From Emydura subglobosa (Eukaryota > Chordata > Testudines > Chelidae), in the NCBI GenBank assembly GCA_007922225.1, contig ML680055.1, positions 3,406,543-3,470,542 on the forward strand: a DNA stretch of 64,000 bases. The letters are read 5' to 3'. Below are positions 55,311-64,000 of this stretch, one piece after another (position 1 is the stretch's first letter; every line of letters starts with the position of its first letter). The notes below the pieces were generated by a model. It did no database searches and was not told the DNA's origin. It saw nothing but the letters and a program-made list of their open reading frames with translations. The translations under genes and the position numbers were made by a program.

Positions 55311-55889
55311 AAATTGCCTATCATGTTCTGTACGCATCCCATGGCCGTGTTCTGAGATCACTTCCTGCGTCTTTGCAAACTGTCTGTGAGCTATGCGAAG
55401 ATGAAACAGGCTGGGACAGATATTCAAAAGCACTCTGAACTCAGCAGCTCCCACAGAGGACAACACAGAATCCCTCTGCATGCCTCATTAAGAACAATAG
55501 ATGCTGGGTGCTGAACACTTTGGAATATCTGTTCTTCTCTGTGCAGGCCCACATCTTAACACACTGGGAACACCCCTGCAATTTGGTGTTTATAAGCTCC
55601 AGACTATGAGCCATTATTTTGTTGCTAAACACAGGGGAAATTATGTATATACTCATCGGGCCAGAATAGCAGCTACTGAGGAAGGCTTTAAAAACACCCA
55701 TATAGCAAACGACCCTTTGTTACCAATGAGCAGCTTTAACAATTAGGTGCTGTGGCCCAACTTTGTGTTGATTATTGATTTTCTTCTCAGTAAGATGGTA
55801 TAGAAAATTGATACTGAACTAGGACGCTTTTTTAACTGAAGTTTTTGCTTTAGATTTTTACACCTTGAATGCCTACTGCCAAACAGCTG

Positions 55890-56080
55890 TTACTGCTAAT
55901 TATTTACGGCACTAATATTCATGCTGTACTTTCAGACACATCTCCCCGGCCTAGATGTTTTCACTGTGTCACTGTTTTATGTAGCCATTACAGGACCCAT
56001 CATTTCAACACATTTATAGAGCTCAGATGAATTCCATTAGCTGATCAGTCTAACACCCACCTGGTCTATTTAATCTTCAG
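55890..56080. other. Repeat-free stretch, weak candidate conserved element
   Basis: GCTAATTATTTACGGCACTAATATTCATG and CATTAGCTGATCAG are motif-rich with no repeat signature. Nothing else is recognised from 55310 to 57170. Confidence 0.22.
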
Positions 56081-57002
56081 GTCAACAGTTTCAGGAAGCA
56101 GGATTTATGTTTATGGACCTCTATGTCTAACAAGTCCTTTATCATAAAGGGAGAAATTCATCAGAGAGCAGAATCTTGGAGAAAGCCTACAAACCATTTA
56201 AACCTTTATTATGAAGAGTGTACTCAGTGCTTGGTGATTGAAATTCACCCAGGGCAGAGGGCTCATATAAAACAGTATGTGCATACTGTATTAGGTATTT
56301 ATTTTAATAAGAGACAGTATTTTTCAGAAGGAGGGAAGAGGTCATTGTTTTTATCTTCAGAAACAAAAACTAAATGCAAAGAAATGCAATAGCAGATTGG
56401 GATGAACACATCTGTGGGGGCTCTTCAAAGAAGCATTCAGGTGTCCTAACTCCCATTGAAAGCTGATGGAAGTTAGGCACTTCAGTGCCACTAATACCTT
56501 TGAAAATCTTATCTTCGTTCTTTGAACTAAGATTTCCAGGCTTTATGTAAAAATAGAAAACTTTGTTGAGAAGAATGGCTCGAAACTGAAACAGGTTTGT
56601 AACTCGGCTGAATTGCAGCACCTCCAGCTGTCTCTTTGATGCATGTTCCATCATACGGCTTTGCTCAAGGACCTATGCAAATATTTAAACAACAGTATTT
56701 ATCTACACCATGGGGACAGGGGGCAGGAGGGAGAGATGGCTCCAAGGAGGCTTCTCACTAGCAGGGGCAACATGCCGATCTTTTGTTGTAAAGATGGTCC
56801 CAGTCGATGCCCAAGACCTTTCATTTGCAAGCTTGTTTTCAGCCAGCCCTAGAAATTTGAGCCACCTGCCTTCTGATTTCTTGACTCCACTTCTGACTAA
56901 TGCAGAAACCCTAGACACCAGCTCTCTAGACATAAATACAATCAAGTTAATTCAAAAAACAAAAACCTACTTTAGCTTCCTACCACCAGCCCCATCCCAT
57001 GT

Positions 57003-57020
57003 TTTTTTTTTTTTTTTTTT
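57003..57020. repeat. Poly-T tract
   Basis: An uninterrupted run of about 18 T. It may be a retrotransposon A-tail in the opposite orientation, but no adjoining element was identified. Confidence 0.9.
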
Positions 57021-57171
57021 CCCGTTTTACAATGAGAAGTTACCAATAGTCCAGCAGCTACTATTAGAGGAGAACTGCATCACATAACTGGGCACATAAA
57101 ACTGAGTCAGTGGATGAGGAGCTGACTAGCCAGTAAGATGAGTCCCCTTTTCTCTTCAAAACATACCCACC

Positions 57172-57515
57172 TCCATCAACATAAGAATGGCCATGCTGGG
57201 TCAGACCAATGGTCCATCTAGTCCAGTATCCTGTCTTCCGACAGTGGCCAGCACTGGATGCATCAGAGGGAATGAACAGAACAGGGCAATTATCTAGTGA
57301 TCCTTTTCCTGTTATCCAGTCCTAGTTTCTGGCAGTCAGAGACTTAGGGACACCCAGAGCATGGGGTTGTGTCCCTGACCATCTTGGCTAATAGCCACTG
57401 ATGGACCTTTCCTCTATGAACTTACCTAATTCTTATTTGAACCCAGTTTTATTTTTGGCCTTCACAACTTCCTCTAGCAACGGGTTCCACAGGCTGACAG
57501 TAGATATACCCCTCA
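57172..57515 (-). repeat. CR1/L3-type LINE 3' end
   Basis: On the plus strand: ACATAAGAATGGCCATGCTGG, GTCAGACCAATGGTCCATC, TCCTGTCTTCCGACAGTGGCC and, further, GGCCTTCACAACTTCCTC, CAACGGGTTCCACAGG. This is a widespread turtle and bird LINE tail, antisense here. Confidence 0.75.
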
Positions 57516-57876
57516 TTTATAGCTGCCCCATTCCCTCCCATATGCCCCCAGACTTTGTCCCATCTCCCTAACACGATGCACCCTCTGCCTCTCAGCTTTT
57601 CACACTCCCCTATATAACTTCCTCCCGGCTACTACGTCCCACCCCTAATTCTGACTGTTTGCATCAGGGTCACAAAGACTTCATAAACTCTGCCCTCGGG
57701 GCCACGTTATTCACAGAAACCACGTTTAATAGTAAACAAGACTGACAAGCAAAATCCGCTAAAGATAATCATTGATGACCAGCTAGTTAAAGACCATGGA
57801 GAGCTTCTAGGCCAAGCTGTTTGCCATGACAGGGAGCCAAAGCAATTTGGAAAATGTTCAGGAACTGAGAGCCTCT

Positions 57877-58364
57877 TGTTCGACCTGAAGCAGTTTTCAG
57901 CCCAACCAAAACCCACAATAATTAACAGGCATGCATAACAAAACCTCAAGGACAATGGCTAGTGTAAATGCCTGATAACTCGAAGACCAGATGCCCACTT
58001 AGTAATTCTGCCTTTCCATGAAAACAGCACATTCCTTACACCCCCACTCCCCTTGTGGTGTACCCTCTTATCTGTAAAGATTCCACCCAATTCTCCCCCC
58101 ACAAAGGATAGTCAGAAATTCTGTTCTGTCTCTGTCTTTATCACCCCTGTTCTTACTGAGAAGAACAAGGTCTGTATTTGTAAGTAAATAGATTTTAAAA
58201 AATGTAAATGAATTGTTTAAGTGAGAAAAAAACCGTATATAAGTGATCTTTGTAAGACCATGAAGTTGAAGCTAATTTATCAGACTTCCCGGTATCGTGA
58301 ATAAACTTCTTGAGTCCCATCTGTGATGCTTGATTCTTGGAAAAAAAATCCTTCGTGCTTTACA
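57877..58364 (+). mobile_element. Solo LTR, 488 bp, same family as 37235-37746
   Basis: It starts TGTTCGACCTGAAGCAG and ends CTTCGTGCTTTACA. It shares GAACAGCACATTCCTTACACC-like, CTGATAACTCG-AAG, TATATAA and TTATCAGACTTCC-GGTATCGTGAATAAA blocks with the other copy. GTATATAAG is at 58235-58243 and AATAAA at 58300-58305. Flanks do not form a clear target duplication, so one edge may have changed. Confidence 0.8.
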
Positions 58365-58539
58365 GTGCTCCTTTTCTGCGATGCCTACAGAAAACTTGAC
58401 AACAGTCAGGCAGCAGGCGTGCTCACACCACCGCCTGTCAAGCTGACCAGTATTTTCTCATCGTTTCCCTGTGCTCCCATGTTTGTCCATCTGTATACAC
58501 TGGATGGCTCTTGTATTATGCTCAGATTGTAATATTTTG

Positions 58540-58635
58540 GGCATCTGTTCTGTGTTTGTACAGCTCCTAGCACAATGAGGTCCTGACCATGACAAGGGCT
58601 CCTACGTGCTACTGTGATGTGAATGATAACTTACT
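58540..58635 (+). repeat. MIR/L2-type 3' tail
   Basis: TTCTGTGTTTGTACAGCTCC, TAGCACAATGAGGTCCTGACC and GGGCTCCTACGTGCTACTG. Confidence 0.7.
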
Positions 58636-59439
58636 TGAGCCCTTTGTGTCTTCCAGATGCCTCCCCTGAGCTGTCTCAGTCATTCCCAATAAAATATAGC
58701 CAGGCATAAGGACAAGCCTCTGAAATTGCAGGTGGATTGTTTTTGTCTGTGAGGAATTTGGGAGGGTTGGGAGCGTAGATTTATAATAGGAGATGAACTT
58801 CAAATGCGCAAGGCTTCTGGCAGATTTCTAAAGGCCTGAATCATCATAAATAACAATCACATTAACTAGGGAGACAGCGGAGGTCTCTGCAGCATGCTGA
58901 CTAGAAAGCACATTTATTGCTTGCCTCAGAGACTTCTGTTTATCTGTGTAGGCATGGTAGGTGGGGAATGCTGTTGGCAGAGGTACCGGCAGAGGCTGTC
59001 TGCGTGTTACAAACCAGTAACCCCCTTTCCAAGTGGATACAGTCGGATGCTTCAGGACAGGCTTCCTGCCAGTTCAGCCAATGGATTGCAGCTCAGGGCG
59101 ATGCGGCTTGCCACATCTGCCTATTCCATTCCCAGGGTGCCTTTTCAAATGCTTTTTCTGTACAGCCTCAGCAAGAATCTTCCGATCGCCCCGGCCTGGC
59201 TTGTGCAACAATTCCTAAGACTCCCCTCTCTCCACCCTCTTCCTGGAGCCTCTGTGGCCCAAAAGCCTCCTCTCTTAGAACACCGGGGATTTCCTGCCCC
59301 AGCTCTTGGGCTGAACGCCTTGTCTTGGGCCTGGACTCCACTGATAAGGTAGGTCAATGGAATGTGGCTTCCATCAACCACATAATGTATGGGTCTCCCC
59401 TGGCAGCTCAGTTCCACCAACCTAAGCTGTGGGCAAATT

Positions 59440-59862
59440 TGACTTAATAAAGCCACCTCCGCAAGAGGCGTAGTGCTGAAGTCGAATTGTATGGGTCCAA
59501 CGAGCGGCAGTGTAGGCAGAGCGCAACGTAAATCAGTGTCATTGGCCTCCAAGGAGGTATCCCATAATGCTCTGCTATGACCGCTCTGGGCATTCGCACT
59601 CTACTGCACCATGGCCATGTGAACAGGAAACAGCCCCTCCCCTCAAGCCCCAGGAAATTTTGAATTCCCATTTTGTGTTTGCTCAGCATGGAGAGAGCAT
59701 GCAAGCAGAACTGATCATGGCGACTGCATGCCCCAAATGCTTTCCAGCCTGAGGTCTTGGAGCTCATTAGTCTGTGGGGCGAAGAGTCTGTACTGGCTCA
59801 GCTCCAAGCCTGCAAAAGAAATTTGGATATCTACGAGAAGATATCACGCGGCATATGCCCCT
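59440..59862 (+). mobile_element. PIF/Harbinger-like transposon remnant
   Basis: GAAGTCGAATTGTATGGGTCC, GAGGTATCCCATAATGCTCTG and TGACCGCTCTGGGCATT match, from memory, the 5' region of a turtle Harbinger element. It precedes a Myb-like coding fragment. The left boundary is uncertain and the transposase gene is missing. Confidence 0.5.
59750..59860 (+). pseudogene. Myb/SANT-like DNA-binding protein fragment of a Harbinger element
   Basis: The frame reads VLELISLWGEESVLAQLQAC then KRNLDIYEKISRG, the first helices of the Myb/SANT-like domain of PIF/Harbinger accessory proteins (L-LI-LWG-E-V---L---RN-DIYEKI). The domain's second half, including the QC-KIK-LR helix, is missing. From about 59862 the sequence changes to an unrelated MITE-like segment. 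Confidence 0.65.
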
Positions 59863-60057
59863 TTGATCTAGCTCGCTTGAACAACAACAGCCATGGAACT
59901 GCAGCTCCACAGGCTAGCTGCTGGAGCACGCACCCAAGATCCCACCTACGCTACTGTGGCTACTCCGCTGGATCAAAGCTCGCTCGCCTATGCCAACGCA
60001 CGCGGCAATCATGCCTCTGACCACGGTGCAGGCATAGACAGAGCCACTCTGTGCTTC

Positions 60058-60178
60058 AGGTCCCCTTCTGTACAACGGGAATAACAGCCCTGTCCTGCCT
60101 CACAGGGGAGCTGGGAGGATAAACAAGTCAGATACTGAGCAAATGGGGGACGAAAGTACCTATGTTAGATAAAAGGGA
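60058..60178 (+). repeat. MIR / CORE-SINE-like fragment
   Basis: TGTGCTTCAGGTCCCCTTCTG-TACAACGGGAATAAC, CTGCCTCACAGGGGAGCTGGG-AGGATAAAC and AGTACCTATGTTAGATA follow the CORE-SINE 3' half (CCCCATCTGTAAAATGGGGATAA form). Confidence 0.65.
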
Positions 60179-61332
60179 CCTTGAAATGCCATAGCAGCGT
60201 AATGGCACCTTGATGTAATGTATAATGGAAACTACTATACAGCTTCAGCACAGGGATAAGGGGGAGATCACAAGAAGAGAGAATTATTCCATATAAGTGA
60301 GGCGTGCATCCAGCTCTTTTTTCCCTTTCTGTAATGCAAACTAACCGATTCCTGCCTGCTAGGGTTTAAATATGTTTACTGCCAGGTTCCTAATCCCAAC
60401 TCTCCACTCAATTTATGCCAAAAATAAATCAGCTGTAAGTATGGACCAAATGAGTCACCACAAGTCAATCACGTTTCCGCTGATGAGAGACTGATTCACC
60501 CCCTGCCACAGCTACCAGTACGATCTTTATTTAGCTCTCTTCATTTTACCATACAGGAAGCAAGGTGCATGAATGAGGCCTTCTTAACTACATTCTCCAA
60601 CAGCAGCCACTCAAAGACACAATAGTCAGAGAAGGGGGAAAAAGTTAGTTAACAATAACAGTTCCTTCTCTCTTCCCCTAGGATAGGGATACTAAAAGCC
60701 ACAAGAGGGGAAGTCAGGATTGGTTTCATGGGGCACAGGGGGTTTTGAGGGGCGCAAGGGGAGGAATCACAGAATCATAGACTCATAGGACTTGAAGGAC
60801 CTCAAGAGGTCATCTAGTCCAGTCCCCTGCACTCATGGCAGGACTAAGCATTATCTAGATGATCCCTGACATATGTTTGTCTAACCTGCTCTTAAAAATC
60901 TCCAGTGATGGAGATTCCACAACTTCCCAAGGCAATTTCTCTGGACTTTCTCCAATTGGTCCACATCTTTCCTGAAACGTGGCACCCAGAACTGGACACA
61001 ACACTCCAGTTGAGGCCTACCCAGCATAGAGTAGAACAGAAGAATTACTTCTCACGTCTTCCTTGTAACACTCCTGCTAATACATCCCAGAATGATTTTG
61101 CTTTTTTGCAACAGTGTGACACTGTTGACTCATCTTTAGCTTGAGATCCACTATGACTCCCAGATCCCTTTCTGCAGCACTCCTTCCTCGGCAGCCATTT
61201 CACATTTTGTATGTGTGCAACGGATTGTTCCTTCCTAAGTGGAGTACTTTGCATTTGTCCTTATTGAATTTCATCCTATTGACTTCAGACCATTTCCCCA
61301 GTTTGTCCAGATCATTTTGAATTTTAATCCTA

Positions 61333-61964
61333 TCCATAGAATCATAGAAGATTGGGGTTGGAAGGGACCTCAGGAGCTCAAATCAGGACTAAATGACCCC
61401 AGCCAGGGCTTTGTCAAGCTGGTCATTAAAAAACCTTAAGGATGGAGATTCCACCACCTCCCTAGGTGACCCATTCCAGTGCTTCACCACCCTCCGAGTG
61501 AAAAACTTCTTCCTAATGTCCAATCTAGACCTTCCCTACAACTTGAGACCATCGCTCCTTTTCTGTCATCTGCCACCACTGAGAACAGCCTAGCTCCATC
61601 TTCTTTGGAATCCCCTCTTCAGGTAGTTAAAGGCTACTATTAAATCCCCCCTCACTCCTCTCTTCTGCAGACTAAATAAGCCCATTTCCCTCAGCCTCTC
61701 TTCGTAAGTCATGTCCCTAGCCCCCTAATCATTTTCACGCTGGACTCTCTCCAAGTTGTCCACATCCTTTCTGTAGAGTGGGACCCAAAACTGGACACAA
61801 TTCTCCAGATGTGGCCTCACCAATCCCGAATAGAAGGGAATAATCACTTCCCTCCATCTGCTGGCAATGCTCCTACCAATGCAGCCCAATATGCCATTAG
61901 CCTTCTTGGCAGTCAGGGCACACTGCTGACTCATATCCAGCTTCTTGTCCACTGTAACCCATAG
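61333..61964 (-). mobile_element. Nested CR1 inserted in the outer CR1
   Basis: It begins ATAGAATCATAGAAGATTGGGG, the usual CR1 3' terminus in antisense, directly after outer-CR1 sequence ending TTAATCCTATCC. It runs through GATGGAGATTCCACCACCTCC and stops near CCATAG, after which the outer element resumes at TCCAAAGTGCTTC. The minus frame 61725-61970 encodes [20 protein letters not shown], a CR1 segment. Confidence 0.88.
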
Positions 61965-62455
61965 GTCCAAAGTGCTTCAAAGCACTGGCAACTCCTCGCA
62001 GCTTGGTATTGTCCACAAACTTTATATGTGTACTCTATATGCCTTTATCTAAACCACTGATGAAGATATTGAACCAAACCAGACCCAGCACTAATCCCTA
62101 CAGGACCCCACTTGATATGTCCTTCCAGCTTGACTGTGAATCACTGATAATTAGTCTCTGGGAATGGTTTTCCAACCACTTTATAGTAGATCCATCGAGG
62201 TTATATTTCCCTAGTTTGTTTATGAGAAGGTCATGTGAGACAGTATCAAAAGTCTTACTAAAGTCAAGATATACCACAGCTACTGCTTCCCCCCATATCC
62301 ACAAGGCCTGCTACCCTGTCAAAGAAAGCTATCAGGTTGCTTTGACATGATTTGTTCTTGACAAATCCATGCTGACCGTTACTTATTACTTATCATCTTC
62401 TAGGTGTTTGCAAATTGATTGCTTCATTATTTTCTCCATTATCTTTCCGGGTACT

Positions 62456-62923
62456 TGTGGGAGTGTATTATTTGTACCCTGACCTGATGGCTACCTAAGT
62501 GGACACTTACAGCAGGCCTGGTGCTGGACACTGGGTCAAGTGAGGCTGCCTACAAGGAGCTGGAAGTTGGCCACTTTCACTCAGGCGCCTCACTGGCGGC
62601 GAGTTCCTAGGACTTGGCCGCCATCCACTAGATAGTAGAAAGTGTTCAAGGTCGTAAACAAGATAGTTGTGTGAGCTAAGAAGCTACCAATAATATGTAA
62701 GATGTTTCCGTGTGAAGTAGGTGAAATCATATAATAGCCAATTAGCAACTGTGTGAATTTTGTAGGCAAAGATGATTAAAAAGGTATATAAGCTGGGAGG
62801 CAAGGGGGAATAAATGATTCTGCTTGCAATCATACTGGTTGTTGTGTTTTATCCGTCCTGCATCCTCTGTCATCAGCAGTGGAGCTCTCCCTCATCCTCT
62901 GCCATCAGCAGTGGAACCCGACA
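62456..62923 (+). mobile_element. Solo LTR, 468 bp, with exact 6-bp target duplication GGTACT
   Basis: It runs TGTGGGAGTGTATT to GGAACCCGACA (TG...CA). It is bounded by GGTACT at 62450-62455 and GGTACT at 62924-62929. Removing it and one duplication restores continuous CR1 sequence. A TATA box TATATAAG (62785-62792) and poly(A) signal AATAAA (62809-62814) give U3-R-U5 in plus orientation. Near the end a 23-bp unit CATCCTCTG-CATCAGCAGTGGA occurs twice, 32 bp apart. A 6-bp duplication suggests a class II (beta-like) endogenous retrovirus LTR. Confidence 0.93.
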
Positions 62924-63229
62924 GGTACTGAAGTTAAATTGACTGGCCTATAATTGCCCAGGTTCTCCGTAATCCCCTTTTTATAGATTGGACCTGTATT
63001 TGCCCTTTTCCTGTCCTCTGGAATCTCTCCCATCTTCCATGAGTTTTTTTAAGATAATCCTTAACGGCTCAGATATCTCCTCAATCAGCTCCTTGAGTAT
63101 TCTGGGATGTAAATTACATGAAAGGTGGGGTGGGGGCAAGTTTGAAGAGGACCAGTGATAATCTCTGTTGTTTGTAAATTCTCGGGAACTCCTGTCTCTT
63201 TGCAATTCTTTAAAAGGAAATAATAATTA

Positions 63230-63352
63230 GGTTGGAAGCTCTTTGGGGTAGGGGCCATCTCTTCCTTCTGTGTTTGTACAGCACCTGGCACAATGCAGTC
63301 TTGGGTCCATGACTGGGGTGCCTATGTACTGCTGTAATAAACCTAATAAATA
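63230..63352 (+). repeat. MIR/L2-type 3' tail
   Basis: GGAAGCTCTTTGGGGTAGGG, TCTGTGTTTGTACAGCACC, GGTCCATGACTGGGG and a terminal ACCTAATAAATAAC. Confidence 0.75.
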
Positions 63353-63769
63353 ACTTCATGAAGCTTGTAAATTCAAATTTAGACTTGTAAAAGAGTAATT
63401 AGAGAGAGTCAGGTGATGCCCAACTAAACTCATACAAACTGCTTTAATCTTGCCTTTATATTAATGCTTCCAGACCCTATCCCCAGCAGCACCCCTGCTT
63501 CATTGCTTCATTCTGAATTCTGAGCAATGGTCTAAGAAGATGAGCTGACATTTGTGAATAGGCTGGTTGTACGCAATGGCAGCATTTAAGATCAAGAACA
63601 TCACTCTTGACATGACTAGAGCAAATTGTCCGGTCTTAAAGAGGACAGGAGAAAAGTGGCTGGAAAAAGTCGGATTTTTATGTCTCCACCAAAACTTACC
63701 AACGTTTGGAACAACTCCCCGAGAGCGTGCAGGAGTTCAGGTTGACTAGTGTTTGCTTTACCGTGAGGC

Positions 63770-63930
63770 TAGGCACAGACACCATGTGCTTGTCTAAATG
63801 GGGGCTCTCAGGAAACAATGTGAATTAACGAGAGATGTGATTTTAAACCCCTGTGTGGACACCCTTATTCAGAATTAAAGCGGCCCGAATTTGGTTTAGT
63901 TTAGCTAACTTCCAAAACAAAACCCATATC
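63770..63930. repeat. Possible TIR MITE piece
   Basis: CTTGTCTAAATGGGGGCTCTC and CCCCTGTGTGGACACCCTTATTC resemble the CTTGTCTACA / TGTGTGGACAC ends of turtle MITEs. Boundaries and interior are unclear. The rest of 63355-64000 shows nothing recognised. Confidence 0.35.
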
Positions 63931-64000
63931 CCGGGGGTTTTATCCCATCAACGACGTGCAGATATTCACAGCCATAACTACACCTTTAATAATCTCTTTG

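Larger units (their letters stand above)
60765..63205 (-). mobile_element. Long CR1 LINE copy hosting two nested insertions
   Basis: Outer CR1 sequence runs 60765-61332, 61965-62455 and 62930-63205, read as the reverse complement. It opens ATCACAGAATCATAGACTCAT. The minus strand encodes HPRILKELIEEISEP and [10 protein letters not shown] upstream, and VVYLDFSKTFDTVSHDLL then SWKDISSGVL (62098-62304), the CR1 palm motif. Some positions are frameshifted. The first break (61333-61964) is another CR1 and the second (62456-62923) is a solo LTR. The outer element is 5'-truncated near 63205. Confidence 0.9.
12325..64000 (-). other. ASIC2 intron 1 (part)
   Basis: This is sequence upstream of the acceptor on the coding strand. 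Intron 1 of ASIC2 is exceptionally long in known vertebrates, so 51 kb without another exon is expected. Neither of the two alternative first exons (large exons encoding the cytoplasmic N-terminus and TM1) appears as an open frame here. The content is overwhelmingly decayed transposable elements plus a few repeat-free AT-rich stretches. Confidence 0.8.

Noticed and set aside
1..64000. A second host gene, a microRNA or a novel multi-gene system
   Set aside because: After reading both strands, every protein-like signal other than the ASIC2 exon belongs to a transposable element. No small-RNA hairpin stood out from the fold-back repeats.

Overview
This window is vertebrate nuclear DNA, most probably from a turtle (a crocodilian or other non-avian sauropsid is the alternative). 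It has no prokaryotic or organellar gene organisation. It holds CR1 LINE copies ending in the ATTCTATG repeat, MIR-like SINE pieces, TIR-bearing MITEs whose ends read TCTACACT, hAT MITEs with 8-bp target duplications and solo LTRs. This is the repeat spectrum known from turtle genomes. The species assignment is inference.

One host gene is supported. A 151-bp exon at 12174-12324 on the minus strand encodes the palm / beta-ball segment of an acid-sensing ion channel and matches ASIC2 best. It has a pyrimidine-tract acceptor and a CAG|GTAAGA donor. In known ASIC2 genes this is the first exon shared by the 2a and 2b isoforms. Everything right of it (12325-64000) is then the very large ASIC2 intron 1, and everything left (1-12173) is intron 2. 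No other exon was recognised.

Intron 2 part (1-12173): a Penelope-like element remnant with inverted arms (about 933-1600), a TCTACACT MITE (2332-2523), a repeat-free AT-rich conserved-looking stretch (2750-3420), a decayed minus-strand LTR retrotransposon (3703-6930; gag, zinc knuckle and DSGA protease readable) split by a CR1 and a hAT MITE, and further MITEs.

Intron 1, 12.3-33 kb: hAT MITEs at 14633 and 18238, a minus-strand RTE-like LINE (15050-16160), a 40-bp minisatellite with a 120-bp higher-order unit, a long fold-back element (21561-22095), a 381-bp TIR MITE, a solo LTR of the 3.7-6.9 kb element, a second RTE-like LINE (29341-31300) broken by two head-to-tail CR1s, and a 70-bp minisatellite.

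Intron 1, 33-64 kb: four conserved-looking non-coding stretches, solo LTRs at 37235-37746 (4-bp TSD), 39928-40665 and 57877-58364, a PIF/Harbinger Myb-like fragment (59750-59860), and at 60765-63205 a CR1 that holds a second CR1 and, separately, a solo LTR with a perfect 6-bp TSD.

No operon-like or evidently new multi-gene system is present. The most interesting items are the layered insertions, a possible hammerhead-like core in the Penelope arms, and the candidate regulatory elements in the ASIC2 introns. All repeat classifications come from reading motifs and ends by eye; no database search was run.
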